A DNA stretch of 64,000 nt from Tetradesmus obliquus (taxonomy: Eukaryota > Chlorophyta > Chlorophyceae > Sphaeropleales > Scenedesmaceae), in assembly GCA_030272155.1 (NCBI GenBank), contig CP126192.1, positions 4,560,501 through 4,624,500 on the forward strand, given 5' to 3'. Under the pieces are notes generated by a model. That model was not told the DNA's origin, did not search any database, and worked only from the letters and a program-made list of their open reading frames with translations. Below are positions 53,349-64,000 of the stretch, in pieces. Every line of letters starts with the position of its first letter. Positions within the stretch are counted from its first letter, which is position 1. Made by a program: the position numbers and the translations under genes.

Positions 53349-55296
53349 CTTGACAGCGAGATTGAAAGCGAGCCAGAAACTGATAAGAGGCAGCGATGTG
53401 TACTCGCGAAGGACTGCACAAAGACGCCTAACCCAGACATTCGTAATGGCAGGAACTGTGGCGTATACAAGGTCAACTGTGATGGCTGCCTCAAGCCGGC
53501 CTGCCACCCGGACTGCCTGGCAGTGCACAAGGAGCGCGGCTGGTGCAAAGGGCCACCAAATGAGGAGAAGGAAAAGAAGAAGAGGCGCCACCTGCGGGCT
53601 AGGCGAAAGGTGGGTTAGCAGAGGGCAGTTGGAAGCACCAGCAGTTGGAAACATCAAGTTGCCACATGTGGCCCTGTACAGGGGATATCACCGATCGCGA
53701 GCCATGACCAGTGGTTTGTGTCGACTGAATGCAGGCCAAGCATGGCTCTTTGAACAGTGAGCCTTGCCACAGTGATCACCTGGGCACCACAGCAGCAGCA
53801 GCAGCATGGCCACTGCACTCACAGCAGCACATGTTCAGCACTGCTGACTTGTGGCACACCACAACAGCAGCAGCAGCAGCAGCCGCAGCAGGAGCTGTGG
53901 GGCCACAGCAGTTCATGGAGCGCAGTGCATGCATCTGTTTGGTTTAGACGTTCAAAAATTAAGCTAAGCAAACATGCACGCATGCAGGCTCTGGCGCAAG
54001 CAGCACGGCATCAACCTGGGCAACCCCCCCGCTGCAGCAGCGGAGGCGGCCCTGCCTGCTGCTGCAGACGGTGCAGCGGCTGCCGCTGCAGTACCTGCAG
54101 CGCTGGACGGTGCAGCTGAGCCAGATGACAACATGCACGGTAAGTGTTGGGGTGCATATGTTGTTGGAATCAGCTGCATTTCAGGCCTTGACGAGCAGCG
54201 CTGACGGTCAACAGTAGAAGGTGTTGATGTAGGATTGCTGTTGCCCTGATGCCACAGGAATCAGTCCCAAGAATCACATGATACATCAACCACACTGCCC
54301 GTCAAGTCAGCACATAACACACACACACACACACATTTCAATCAATGTCTGTTGCTGAATGTTTTGCAGATGACGCCGTTGCAGGACCAGCAGAATGGCG
54401 GTGCCCGGCGCTGCATGACAAGAGCTTCAAGCAGGCATACCTGGAGGGCTTTGCTATGAGCCCTCCCGCGCCTAGCGGGGAGACGCAGCCTCGCAAGAAG
54501 CGCCACACGGCTGCAGCATCTAGTGGCACCAGCCTGCGGGCGGTGCTGCTGTGCACAGGCAACCTGGTGGACAGCAGCGGCGAGTACATCGATCCAGTGG
54601 TGCTGGGCGGGGGAGAAGTGGATGTGACAGCGCTGGTGGGTTGCAGCGCTCAAAAGAAGAAGTCTGCACTCAGCTGTTGATGCATGTGTGGCAAGTTGCA
54701 TGCCATCTGATAGAGGGTGCAGCCCTGAATGCAAGCTGCAAGCATTCGGTAGTAGCAAGAGATGACGGGTGCGTGTAAAAAGGTCAGGAAACACAAATGT
54801 TGCTGGTATCCGATGTTATGACAAGTTCAGTTGTCATCATAATGCTTTGCACTGACTTTGTGCGCCCTCTTGCCACCTTGCACTGCACGTTGCTTTGCAG
54901 GAGACCCAGGGCCTGACCCCGCTGCAGCTGCAGACCAGCGAGGAGGAGGCCTTTGACGTGTCAGCGATTGTCCAGGTCACCATCACCCACGTGTTCATGC
55001 CAGAGTTCAGGAGCAAGGTGGACGGCAAGGACGGCTACCTGGACAAGCCGCTGCTGTTTGGTGGGCTGAGGGACCGGCCAACCGGTGTGCCCACAGACAG
55101 GGGCGAGGTGCTGAACCTAGATGGAGGGGAGCTGCAGGTGGTGAGCTGGCCGCTGGCAGGTGTTTTCTTTGTGGACCCGTACACAGAGGAGAGCGCAACA
55201 TACGCACGCAGGCATATGCATCGTATGCATCGTATACAAACATGTGATGTTCTTGTGGCTGATCATGTGTTATGTGTTGTCTCTGTGAGGCCATGA
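53340..55296 (+). CDS. Unknown four-exon gene with N-terminal Cys-rich (zinc-finger-like) domain
   Basis: Proposed exons are 53340-53609, 54001-54139 (or from 54004), 54370-54635 and 54901-55296, about 356 aa; phases agree at every junction (0, 1, 0). Exon 2 ends with a strong GTAAGT donor; exons 3 and 4 follow TTTTGCAG and CTTTGCAG acceptors. Residues about 17-65 hold Cys clusters ending in VNCDGCLKPACHPDCLAVHK, similar in spacing to the Cys/His zinc ribbon at the C-terminus of piggyBac transposases; a basic KKKRRHLRARRK tail follows. The middle is Ala-rich, then comes a globular part (LRAVLLCTGNLVDSSGEYID; DVSAIVQVTITHVFMPEFRS). I do not recognise the family. The join of exon 1 to exon 2 is the weakest, and the 3' end after VFFVDPYTEE may be wrong. 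It lies wholly inside the CACTA-like element. Confidence 0.45.
54316..54334. repeat. Short (CA)n microsatellite
   Basis: About nine CA repeats in the intron between exons 2 and 3 of the plus-strand unknown gene. Confidence 0.9.
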
Positions 55297-55470
55297 GCTC
55301 CTTGTTGTGAGCCGCACACCATGTCAGCTCGATCACTGAAGTGTAGTCTGCTAGCAGCGCTGGCTGATGTCGCGGCTGCGCACTCACATCGCTTCATCAC
55401 ATGCAGCACGATCAGCGCATGTGCATGCGCACATGCTGAGCAGGACTAGTACTGCTGCAAAATATGAGCT

Positions 55471-55525
<55 letters not shown>
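55471..55525. repeat. (GAT)18 microsatellite
   Basis: About 55 bp of uninterrupted TGA/GAT repeat between the plus-strand unknown gene and the right subterminal region. Confidence 0.95.
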
Positions 55526-55679
55526 AAAGATGTGCACTTGGTGTGCACATGCACCATTTGTGCGCACGGCATGCATGCCATATGGTGCAATGGGTGTTGT
55601 ACAGTAATTGGAGCAGGTGTTTGCAGCGGTAAAGTCACCCAGATCCCAAGCAGCACCTGCATGGCAAGCCCCTGATCAC

Positions 55680-56044
55680 CCCCGCTGCCCCGTATTTGCT
55701 GAAAAAATTGTGCGCAGAATTCGGCAGGGAAAGACAGTGAATAATCCAGTCCCAGTGAAGATTTCCACCATTATCAGCGGCAGAAAGAGGTAAATTATTA
55801 CTCGATATAACTCGATTATCAACGATCTTTCAGTGCTGAAATACGCCGCTGAATTATCGCGCGCTTTTACTCGCGGTGAATTTTTCAGCAGCAGGCAGTG
55901 AATATTGCTCAAAAACACTGAAAGCACACTGAAAAGGCTACGCTGTTCAGCAAATTCAGCGTTTTCAGCAACATTAAGCAACATTAAGTGCACAGATTCA
56001 GCACTGAATACTGCTGGATTCACCAGCTGCCAGTGGCTGAAAGT
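55680..56044. other. Right subterminal region of the CACTA-like element
   Basis: Contains many GCTGAA, TTCAGC and CACTGAA motifs in both orientations, densest from 55870 to 56044. There are short A/T-rich blocks (TTATTACTCGATATAACTCG) and no supported gene. The density mirrors 51000-51150 at the other end. Confidence 0.55.
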
Positions 56045-56074
56045 TGCTGAAACAGGGGGGGTCAGTTGACAGTG
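56045..56074 (-). repeat. Right terminal inverted repeat of the CACTA-like element
   Basis: Inverse of 50979-51008 with one mismatch; followed by the CGT target-site copy at 56075-56077. Confidence 0.85.
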
Positions 56075-56077
56075 CGT

Positions 56078-57368
56078 CTTGTGTGGGTGTCGTAATGCTG
56101 CCTGTAAAGTGCAGCGATGGTGCGGCTGATGCCAAGTTTTTTGTCTTGCTGTCAGGTCAGACATATGAAGTGCGACGTCTAGCAGGAGTAGCGGCTGTTA
56201 CTGGGCTGTTGGGGGTGTCAGTTTGACGGGGGGCAAGAACATCATGCTGAATTGCCCCGGAGGTCGAGCTGAATGTCCGAACCAAATTATACTTTATCAA
56301 ACAACCTTTCGAGGCCACCTTGTAGTCTTTCAAAGGAGCTTCAGGCATTCGATGGTCAAACGGCTATCCTCGTCGCACACCGAGTGTCCAAGGTAACCGC
56401 CTGTCCTCATTAATATTAGTTTCTGGCATCTGCAACGAAAGGGCAGCTCACATGGCCGACAGAGTTCAGCAGTACGGCAGGGCACAGCAAAATCCATTTT
56501 GCATAAGTTATGGTGTTGTATGCTTTAGAGTGCTGCTGGCTCAACTTTGAACAAACAAGCATAGTGCAGTACTGTTGCATGCACCAGCAACCTGCATGAC
56601 CTACAACCTGCAACCTATGTTGACAGCTAGGCCCATCAGAATAACATCCAGTAAATGGCAGCAGCAGGCCCCCGTGAGACAGCAACCTGTCATTGCACAC
56701 CCTTCAACAGTGTTGTTCTGCCCCATAACCTGCAGGCCATGCTGGATGCTGAGTGTACAGAGAAACTTGTGATGCATTGGATGTATGCGTAGCTCACCAA
56801 CCTTAACGGGACTCAAAGCAGGTCCCATCACACCTGCTCCACAACACCGTGTATGAGCTGCCACGAAGCAGCCACGGAGCTGCCACAGAGCAGCGATGGA
56901 AAGCATACGGTTGCCAACACAACATCAGCCGATACAGGCAAAAGTGTAGAAACCAGCTGCAGCACACCAACGGGGTGCGGGGGCATTCAACTGCTCTGCT
57001 GTTGATGTCTGGATCTGGGGTCCAGATGCTGGGCACCTCCTGTGTAGGGTGCTGGACGTGTACTGCTAGTGAGGCACTGCCTCCCTTCCCTGGCAAGTAG
57101 GCTCCCCCAATTGTGATGAGGTGACGAGCCAGTGGGATTCAGTCCCTTTTGGTAACCAAAAAAGTTTAGTGTAAACCACTGCCAACCCAATCGTGAGGTT
57201 ATGGTGCTCCCTACTGCTGGCTGCCTGTCAGCACGTGCCATCACCAAGATTGGCAAGCTGTAAATGGTGTCACATAGTACCTGCTGGTTGTTGCAGAAGC
57301 CTGCAACCGCAGCAGCTCTTGCTGCTGCTACTACGGCTTGTGCCGCTGCAGCCGCAGCAGCAAGAGCT
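56078..57368. other. About 1.3 kb without a recognisable gene
   Basis: It holds the second copy of the 29-bp microsatellite-edge motif (56087-56115) and a 15-bp palindrome TTTTGGTAACCAAAA at 57147-57161. Short open frames here show no domain or codon pattern I can support. Its right end should contain the 3' UTR of the minus-strand co-chaperone gene. Confidence 0.5.
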
Positions 57369-58593
57369 TCATCCCATCAACGCCTGGTATGCTGCGCTGA
57401 CAGCTTTGAACAGCTCCTCTGCTGCAGCCCTGTCAGCCTGGCTGGCGCCTGGCGCCTGCTTGTCGGGGTGCAGCCGTGCAGCCAGCTGCTTATAGGCGCG
57501 CCGCACCTCCTCCCTGCTGGCCCCGCTGCTCAGCCCAAGCACCTGGTACAGCTCCTGCTGCCCCGCTGCCCTGTCGCTGGCGCTGCCCTTGCCACCTAAG
57601 CTGCATGGCGCTCCGCGTGTGATGCGGCTGTAGCGCCGCGGTGGCGGCGGCGCGGCCTGCACGGCGGCTCGTCGCTGCTGTGAGCACGCTGCTGCTGCTG
57701 TCTGCAGCGCCTCCCTGAGGCCTGGGTAGTGCGGCGCCAGGCTGCTGAGCTGCCTCAGGTCCAGGAAGCTGGCCTGGTGGCTGCCTGACGCTGCATGCGC
57801 CGCTGCGCGCTGCCACAGGGCGTCGGCGCAGTCGGGCTGCAGCTGCAGTGCTGAGTCAAGTGCCTGCGCGGGTTGCACCAGGCAGCCGAGTGCGCAGATG
57901 GAGGGTGGGAGCACAAGGATTCTGACAGAGTGGGCGGGTAACCGCACCAAGCAGCGCCACGTCAACACTAAGCATTCAGTTCATTGTAAGCTGCAGTGTG
58001 CACAAGGTGATGGTTCACCATGGCACCTGACTCATTCCACGGTACGCAGCTGCGTCAGCTGCCACACGTATGCTTGCACAGGGGGGACGCGGTAAAGACA
58101 CATGGACCCCTGTGGCCCCTACCTGGATGGCATGCTCGTGGTCCTGCAGCTGCGATGAGGTGGTTGCCTGCAGCAGCAGCACCCGGGCCGCAAGGCCTGG
58201 CGCGCAGCTGGTGGCTGGCTGTATGCTGGCCAGGCACGCTGCTGCCTGCTCCCTGGCAGTGTGCCAGGCGCCAGCTGTCAGGGCTGCCTCAGCAGCATAC
58301 AGCAGCGGCGCGACGCTTGTGAGCTGCTGCTGCAGCACCTGCTGCTGACTAAGCATATGGTCTCTGCAGAACTTCCCAATGTTGTTGAGGTGATGTTCTG
58401 CTGCAACCAGGTCACCTTGCTTGAATGCAAGCTGTGCCAGCAGCAGACTGGCCTCCTGGTTGCTGGTGCTGGTGCTGGTGCTGGTGCTGGTACTGCTACT
58501 GCTGCTGGCTGTTGCATGTGCTGACAGAAGTGCTGCTGCATCGTCTAGTCTGTTGCATTCCAGAAGAAACTTTGCTTGTTCAAACGGCTCCAT
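57369..58593 (-). CDS. TPR and J-domain co-chaperone (DnaJ family)
   Basis: Exon 1 is 58593-58123 (157 codons) and exon 2 is 57863-57369 (164 codons plus stop), giving 321 aa. The 259-bp intron starts GTAGGG and ends GCGCAG, phase 0. Splicing rebuilds a complete TPR motif across the junction (HEHAIQ joined to ALDSALQLQP). TPR-like helices fill residues 1-215, broken by a Ser/Thr repeat near 30-45 encoded by a microsatellite-like run. A C-terminal J domain spans about 261-321 with the HPD tripeptide at 289-291 (ARLHPDKQ), needed to stimulate Hsp70 ATPase (established). The architecture resembles DNAJC7/DNAJC3-type co-chaperones but is shorter. There is no signal peptide, so it is likely cytosolic. 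The start is the first ATG after an in-frame stop. It is divergent from the exportin gene. Confidence 0.8.
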
Positions 58594-59002
58594 GGTTGCA
58601 TTGGCGACGCCAGCAGCGTTGTGGAAGCCATATGCAGCTCCATTGCTTCCTTGTCAGACAACCTCGGATGGTCAAAATTCGGGGCCTTGGTTGCAGAGTC
58701 TTGACCCGCAGTCCCGCACCATACATCAACAGGAAAAACGTGATCACTAGCGTCCTAGCTGAGCTACCTGATGGTGGTGCGTATGTATTGCCATGTGTCA
58801 GTACAGCTTGTTATATGCCCTGGCCTCCCACACCAGCGTTGATTACGATAGCAGAACGAAAAGGAGAAGTTTCACGACACGATTGCTGCGCATAAAATAA
58901 GGATTGGAGTTCAGCCAGCGAACGTGCTCTGCTATTCAACCTGGTTGGCGCCCCAATTTGTCTGCGATGCTCTGATTTCAAACCTGATCGCATCGAGCAG
59001 AC
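58594..59002. promoter_or_regulatory. Divergent spacer of the co-chaperone and exportin-4 genes
   Basis: The spacer is 409 bp between the two start codons and must contain both 5' UTRs and promoters. No clear TATA box or CpG-rich core was identified. Confidence 0.4.
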
Positions 59003-60062
59003 ATGGCGTCGGTGGAGGATTGCAGGTCTGCTGTGGAACGCGCTTGCGTGGAATTTCAGGTGAGTAGGGAGGGGTCACCAGCTGGTTGCAGCAGTAGCAG
59101 CAGCAGCAGCAGTGCCAAGCAGCAGCAAGGAGAGCACAGCGACACATAAACCAAGTGCAAAGTCCCAGACGATATCGTGTACATATCCCTTTTTTATCGG
59201 ATTTTGCGCAGGGCTACTGTGCAGGGGTGCTTCATGTGTGCTCATCAAGTGGTGCAGTGACATGCTGCTCATGCTTCAATCAGTTGTTGTACCAGGTCTA
59301 GCTGCTGCTGATCATACCTCAGCACCGTGCATGCTCTGCTTGTACAGCTTTCACAGCAGAGTGTGTGGACGCTGCTTTTAGAACCCCACATGTCCCAAAC
59401 ACTGCCAGCAGCTGCCTCTCCCACCGTGCCACGCCGTGCATTTGCATTACCTGCCCATCTGCCCCTGCCCTCTGCCCCTGCCCACTGCCCCTGCCTCTTA
59501 CCCCGCTGCATGCTGAGAGCAGAACCCTGCCACGCAAGCGCAAGCGGAGCAGGTGCTGCTGCAGTTCCGTTGCAGCCCCGGCTCCCTGCCGGCCTGCAGG
59601 CACATCCTGGAGGCGTCAGGCAGCGCAGAGGCGCGCTTCCACGCAGCATGCACGCTGCGCGAGGCGCTGCTGCGCGAGTGGGCCACGCACACAGAAGAGG
59701 AGCGCGGCAGCCTGCGCAGCTACCTGCTGCAGTACGTGCTGCACCACGCGGGGGAGCCTCAGCTGCAGGTGGTGCGGGCCATCCTGCAGGGCACGCTGGC
59801 GGTGATGCTCAAGCGCAGCTGGCTGGACACGCCGCCTGAGGCACGCGCGGCCTTCTTCCAGGTCGGTGCAGCGTGGGGTGGCAGTGCCGCTGGCAGCTGC
59901 GCCAGGTGCAGCAACAAACGTATTATTGCCTGTGCTCAACAGCAGCGCACGCCAACTGACACAGATACATCACATTGGCGTGTTCACCACAGTCGCTGCC
60001 CAAATTTTCAACAGCAGGGCCCCCTATTGAGACCAGCAGCTCAAGTACATCGTGCTCTTGTC

Positions 60063-60093
<31 letters not shown>

Positions 60094-63000
60094 AGGAGTT
60101 GGACGCATCGGCCAAGGCTGCGGGCAGCCCCGCAGCTGCCGTGGTGTCGCTGCAGGTGATGGAGGCAGTGGTCAGCGAGTTCAGCCTGGTCACCGCCTCG
60201 GCGCTGGGCCTGTCATGGGAGTTCCACGAGACCTGCAGGAACCAGCTGGAGGTGAGGCTGCGAGGCATGTGCCACAGCAGCCACATGCCATGTGGCAGCT
60301 AGCAGCGTACATTGCAGCAGCATGACGTGCAGCAGCATGATGACGTGCAGCAGCATGACGGGCAGCAACATGACGCGCAGCAGCTGCTTCCAAGCCCGGC
60401 AGTGACTGCAGCTCACTGCAGCAGCAGTGCTGTGGCGCTACACCTGTGATGAACAGCACATGCAGCCGGCAACACCTGATGCATCATGTAGATGAGGTGC
60501 TGCTCGCACCAAGCGTTATTGGTGCACCTTTCACCCGTGCTCAAAATGGCGCAGGTCCAGTTGTCTGCGCTTGTTGTGTATGTGCCTGCAGGACCAGTTT
60601 CTACGGCAGATCTTTGAGCATGCATTGCGCAGCGCGCAGCAGGCAGCAGCGGAGGTGGCTGCAGCAGGCCCAGCAGGCGCTGCGAGTGCGCCCGCTGCTG
60701 CCGCGTGCACCGCGTCCATACAGCTGATGGCTGCCGTGCTGGCCTGGGACTTCAAGGCCACGCACAGCAGCTTCGTGTCTGCCTCGTCAGCGCTGAGGGG
60801 CGCGGCCATCACAGTGAGCAGCATGGCTGGCTGCAGCAGTCGCTGTAACGCAGCGGTCAGAGGCCATGCAGCAGCAGCAACAGCGCCAGGCATTGGCATC
60901 CAAATGTATTGGCTAATGCGTGCATGCGCCCTTCGTTGCATCCTCCGCATGGCGTCACCATGCCTTTGCACACTCTCTAGCTGCTCCTTCTGTACCCTGT
61001 CATGCCTGTGCAGAACCCGCAGGGCGGTCGCAAAGGGCTGCCGGACACCACGCAGGTCAAGCCTGGCGCACAGTGGGCAGACCTGCTGCTGCCTGCTGCC
61101 ACCACAGAGTGGCTGCTGCCGCTGATGGCAGTGCTGCAGGGCCCCGCTGCAGGCAGCCAGCTAGCACAGGCAGCACGGCAGCTGGTGGTGGCCTTCTGCT
61201 GCCTTGCAGGAGACGTGTTCCCCAAGCAGCCGGTCAGCGCAGCAGCAGCAACCGGTGCAGCGCCCGTGCCAGCAGCCCCTGTGACGGTGGCTCACGTGGC
61301 GCAGATGCTGCGGCTGGTGCTGCCGTGGTGCATGCCAGCGCAGCAGGCGCTGCAGGCGGCGCTGTCAGGCGATGAGGGCCAGCTGGTGGACGCCTGCAGG
61401 GCGCTGGCAGCACTCTGCATGGGACACAAGGTGGCAGTGCTTGAGGCAGCAAGCGCAGCACTGCAGCAGGGCACACAGCAGCAGCAGGTCAGCCTGTTCT
61501 CAGCGCTTGAGGAGCTCACGCGCAGCTTCCTGGTGGCTGGCGGGGTGTCTGCTGCAGCAGCGCCGGAGCCGTGGCTGCCTGACTGCACCGAGATGCTGCT
61601 GGAGTGCTGGAGCGGGCTGCTCACGCTGCAGTGCGGCTACGCCATGACAGCAGCGCCGCTGCCTCCGCAGGCGGTGGAGTGTGCTACGCGCCTGGGCGCA
61701 ACCGTGGTGGAAGCAGCCCTGGCTGATGCGGCTGCTGGTGCACATGAGGTGCGTGGTGGATGCAGCCTTGGCTGGGCTTGTGCTGGCTCCTGCTCCCCAC
61801 ACTCCCAACAGCACAGGCAGAGCAGGGGCTGTTTCTTGTGGCTCTGCTCATGTGTGGCAGTCGGTGATATGCTGCTGCATCTAGTTCTGCCAGCTCAGGC
61901 CGTGGTGTGGCGGACACATTGCCTCACCTCACGCTGCATGTGCTTGGAATGTCTTGCCTGCCTTATGAGCCGGCTTGACTGCCTGCTTGCCGCCTGCCTG
62001 GCTCCTGTTGCTGCTTGCAGGACGCTGACGATGACGAGGAGTCAGGCGCAGGCGCGGTGCACCAGGAGGAGTGGATGGTGCGCGTGGCCATGCTGCTGCG
62101 CGCCCAGCCCGCCGCCTCCTTCAGCCAGCTGAGGGAGCTGCTGGCGGCCAAGCAGCAGGCGCTGGCGCACGCCGCCAGCACAGCAGGCGACGCCAGTGAG
62201 CTGCTGGAGCAGCTGTACTGGCTGGCACGCATGGCTGCTCACGCGCTGGCTGACACAGGCGTGGGGGAGGTGCCCCTGCCTCCTGAGGCAGTGCTGCTGG
62301 CAGTCGGGGACAGCAGCCTCACCGCGGCTGCAGCAGCGGGTGCAGCGCCGCCTCAACAGCAGCAGCTGCAGCAGCAGCAGGCAGCTGCAGGCGCAGCTGC
62401 AGTGGAGCGGCTGTCGCGGGCGCTGCTGGAGCTGACCGCGCTGTGCCTGCAGCAGGCTGCTGCGGCTGTGGTGAGCTCGCGCCTGATGGAGGGTGCTGTG
62501 TGGGGTGCTGCGCGCTGGGCTGACACCTACCTGTTCCCTGAGGAGGAGGAGCCGCTGCCTGAGGCGCTGGAGGCGGCCTTTGGCGATGCAGCGGGGGCGC
62601 ACATCCTGGACATGCTGCTGCACGTGGCGCAGCACTGCCTGGCAGCCTTCCCTGGGGAGGCGGAGCTGCACAGACAGGTGCGAGGCGGCTGCTGCGCAGG
62701 CAGCCTGCGGCCCTACCTTGCTTGCCGCACACCAACACACACATGGTTGCAGCACCGATTCCGAATAAGCACTTCTATCAGCCCGGCACTGTTGTGCTGA
62801 GGTCCGTGCTGCTGCGCAGAATGATGACCTCAGCTGCTGCTGCTGCTGGTGCTGCTGCACCATGGTGTGTGCCGTGCAGGTGTGCCACACGCTGCTGCCC
62901 ACGCTGGTGCACCGCAAGCCGCTGTGCAGGCGCGTCGTTGCCATGCCCAGCTGGCAGGCGCTGGCTGCGGCCTTTGCGCGGCGCGATGCAGCGCTGACCA

Positions 63001-64000
63001 CACAGCTGTCGCAGAAGTTCCAGCGCGCGCTGTGCAGGAGCCTGTGCCTTGCTGCATCAGGGTTTTTGGATGAGGCGCAGGCGCAGCAGTACGTGTCACA
63101 CCTGCTGCTGCAGACCGTGAACGATGTCGCAGCGCTGGCTCAGCAGCAGCAGCTCGCCGCCATGGCGCAGCGGGCAGACGTGCAGCTGCAGGTGGGGTTC
63201 TGCGGCGTATCACTAAGCTCCGCTGGCTCCTGCTGCTCAGGATACGCTCACAACGCTCACAAAGCTGTGCCCGAATGCTGCCCGCGGCTTGCACTCAGGT
63301 CTCATCAGCTGTACAGAGTGCCTTCCAAAGTAATTGCTATGCTGCAACAGCTTGGCTGCACAACACTGCCTGCGCTGCTGCAGGTGTGCTGCATGCTGGA
63401 GGTGCTGCGCGGCGCTGCTGCGGGCGCGCTGCCCGCCACCTGCCCCGCGCTGCTGGGCCTGTTCAGTGGGCTGCTGGGGCCGCTGCTGGCGCTGCACGCG
63501 GCCTTCAAGCACGTTGCTCCCGTGGTGGCGCTGCTGCTGAAGCTGGCGGACGATATAGTGGAGAACGTTGGCGTGTACATTGAGGCGCCGCAGCAGCGGG
63601 AGCAGCTGCTCAACTGGACGCTGCAGCTGCTGATGCAGTACAGGGACAGCAACCTGTGGCAGGTGCGACCAGGCGGCCATGGGCGCAGCCTCGCCTCATG
63701 CAATAGAGAAGCTGTTAGTCTCGGTGCATTGGTAGAGGTGCTCTCTGATTGTACTTTCAAGCACCTGCCTTTGCTTGCCTTGATGGCTATGAGCTTTCAT
63801 GCTTCACCCTCCTGCAAGTATCTGCCTACTGTTTAGCAACCAGCTGTCATCATAATAAATCACAGCTGCTCATGGTTACTGCTGCAGGTGTCTCTCCAAA
63901 CAGCCAAGTCCCTCAAGGAGGACCGCGCAGCAGAGCAGTGCAGGGACTTACGTGCAGTGCTCAACCTGCTCATACACATCACGCAATCGGACTTCTCAGC
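59003..64000 (+). CDS. XPO4: Exportin-4 (nuclear transport receptor), 5' part, cut by the window edge
   Basis: Exportin-4 is a RanGTP-dependent importin-beta superfamily receptor that exports eIF5A and other cargo from the nucleus in animals (established). Nine exons are visible: 59003-59059, 59523-59861, 60096-60251, 60592-60813, 61014-61748, 62021-62677, 62880-63191, 63384-63662 and 63888-64000. Every junction is phase 0 with GT...CAG ends. This gives 956 codons so far; family members are about 1150 aa, so the C-terminus lies outside. Recognition rests on colinear matches through the N-terminal half: CRHILEASGSAEARFHAACT, VMLKRSWLDTPPEA, LGLSWEFHETCRNQLE followed by DQFLRQIFEHAL and VLAWDF, and a late helical block (LLKLADDIVENVGVYIEAPQ). 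Ala/Gln insertions (for example around 62330-62400) are typical of this genome. The acceptor of exon 2 could be 3 bp further left. Confidence 0.9.
60067..60095. repeat. (CTG)n tract forming the polypyrimidine/acceptor region of exportin-4 intron 3
   Basis: About nine CTG triplets end in CTGCAG directly before exon 3 (60096). Unspliced, the frame stays open as poly-Leu, so loss of splicing here would insert Leu residues without an immediate stop. Confidence 0.8.

Larger units (their letters stand above)
50979..56074. mobile_element. 5.1-kb CACTA/EnSpm-like DNA transposon
   Basis: The left end begins CACTGTCAACTGACCCCCC and the right end is its inverse; the two termini agree at 29 of 30 positions (50979-51008 and 56045-56074). 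The trinucleotide CGT flanks both ends (50976-50978 and 56075-56077), which fits the 3-bp target duplication of the CACTA (CMC/EnSpm) superfamily. Both subterminal regions are crowded with TTCAGC/GCTGAA motifs, as in known CACTA elements where such repeats bind a transposon-encoded protein. No recognisable CACTA transposase (Transposase_21-type) is present. The interior holds a decayed minus-strand gene and a plus-strand gene of unknown function, so it may be a non-autonomous element that has captured genes. Confidence 0.75.

Noticed and set aside
55384-55675. Poly-Asp / poly-Ser frames around 55.5 kb
   Set aside because: Produced by the (GAT)18 microsatellite.
56416-57256. Several 80-100-codon frames on both strands between 56.4 and 57.3 kb
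   Set aside because: No domain, no splice structure and no agreement between frames; left as unassigned sequence.
57193-57599. Plus-strand Ala/Leu-rich frames opposite the J domain
   Set aside because: Antisense of a clear J domain with HPD; low-complexity translation only.
62042-63001. 319-codon minus-strand frame and other frames opposite exportin-4
   Set aside because: Shadow frames of GC-rich exportin exons; the plus strand shows conserved exportin-4 motifs.

Overview
The window is nuclear DNA of a eukaryote, most likely a chlorophycean green alga. This rests on the spliced genes with GTGAGT donors and (C)TGCAG acceptors, the heavy CAG/CTG, poly-Ala and poly-Gln bias, and a multi-exon exportin-4 gene. 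The genus cannot be fixed from sequence alone; a Scenedesmus/Tetradesmus-like or Chlamydomonas-like genome is my guess.

Region 1 (1-48994) is the right-hand part of a head-to-tail tandem array whose left end lies outside the window. It shows 14 complete gene pairs in near-identical units of 2970 bp or 3682 bp (one is 3684 bp). Each unit carries two genes on opposite strands. The minus-strand gene is a two-exon DDE transposase of the Tc1/mariner-IS630 type (407 aa as spliced). The plus-strand gene is a predicted three-exon protein (298 aa) with an AT-hook-like motif, a Cys-rich zinc-finger stretch and a PD-(D/E)XK-type nuclease domain. The two genes converge and interlock: the last nuclease exon lies inside the transposase intron, and the last transposase exon lies inside the second nuclease intron. 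Both strands use the same CTGCAG palindrome as splice acceptor. Units differ mainly by presence or absence of a 715-bp element with 23-bp CACTG-type terminal inverted repeats; empty sites keep only 3 bp (CTG or CAG).

Region 2 (48995-50708) is an uninterrupted (GT)857 microsatellite that starts directly at the end of the last 715-bp element and closes the array.

Region 3 (50979-56074) is a 5.1-kb CACTA/EnSpm-like transposon. Its terminal inverted repeats match at 29 of 30 positions, it has a 3-bp CGT target duplication, and its ends are rich in TTCAGC/GCTGAA motifs. Inside are a decayed minus-strand gene with a JmjC/cupin-like relic and a four-exon plus-strand gene of unknown function with an N-terminal Cys-rich domain.

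Region 4 (56075-64000) is ordinary host sequence: about 1.3 kb with nothing recognisable, a minus-strand TPR plus J-domain co-chaperone, and, divergently transcribed from a 409-bp spacer, the first nine exons of exportin-4, which runs off the window.

The most unusual feature is the multicopy, mutually nested transposase/nuclease pair. It suggests a two-component (DDE plus restriction-fold nuclease) transposition system amplified as a gene-bearing satellite. All splice models are inferred from reading frame, phase and splice consensus, without RNA data.
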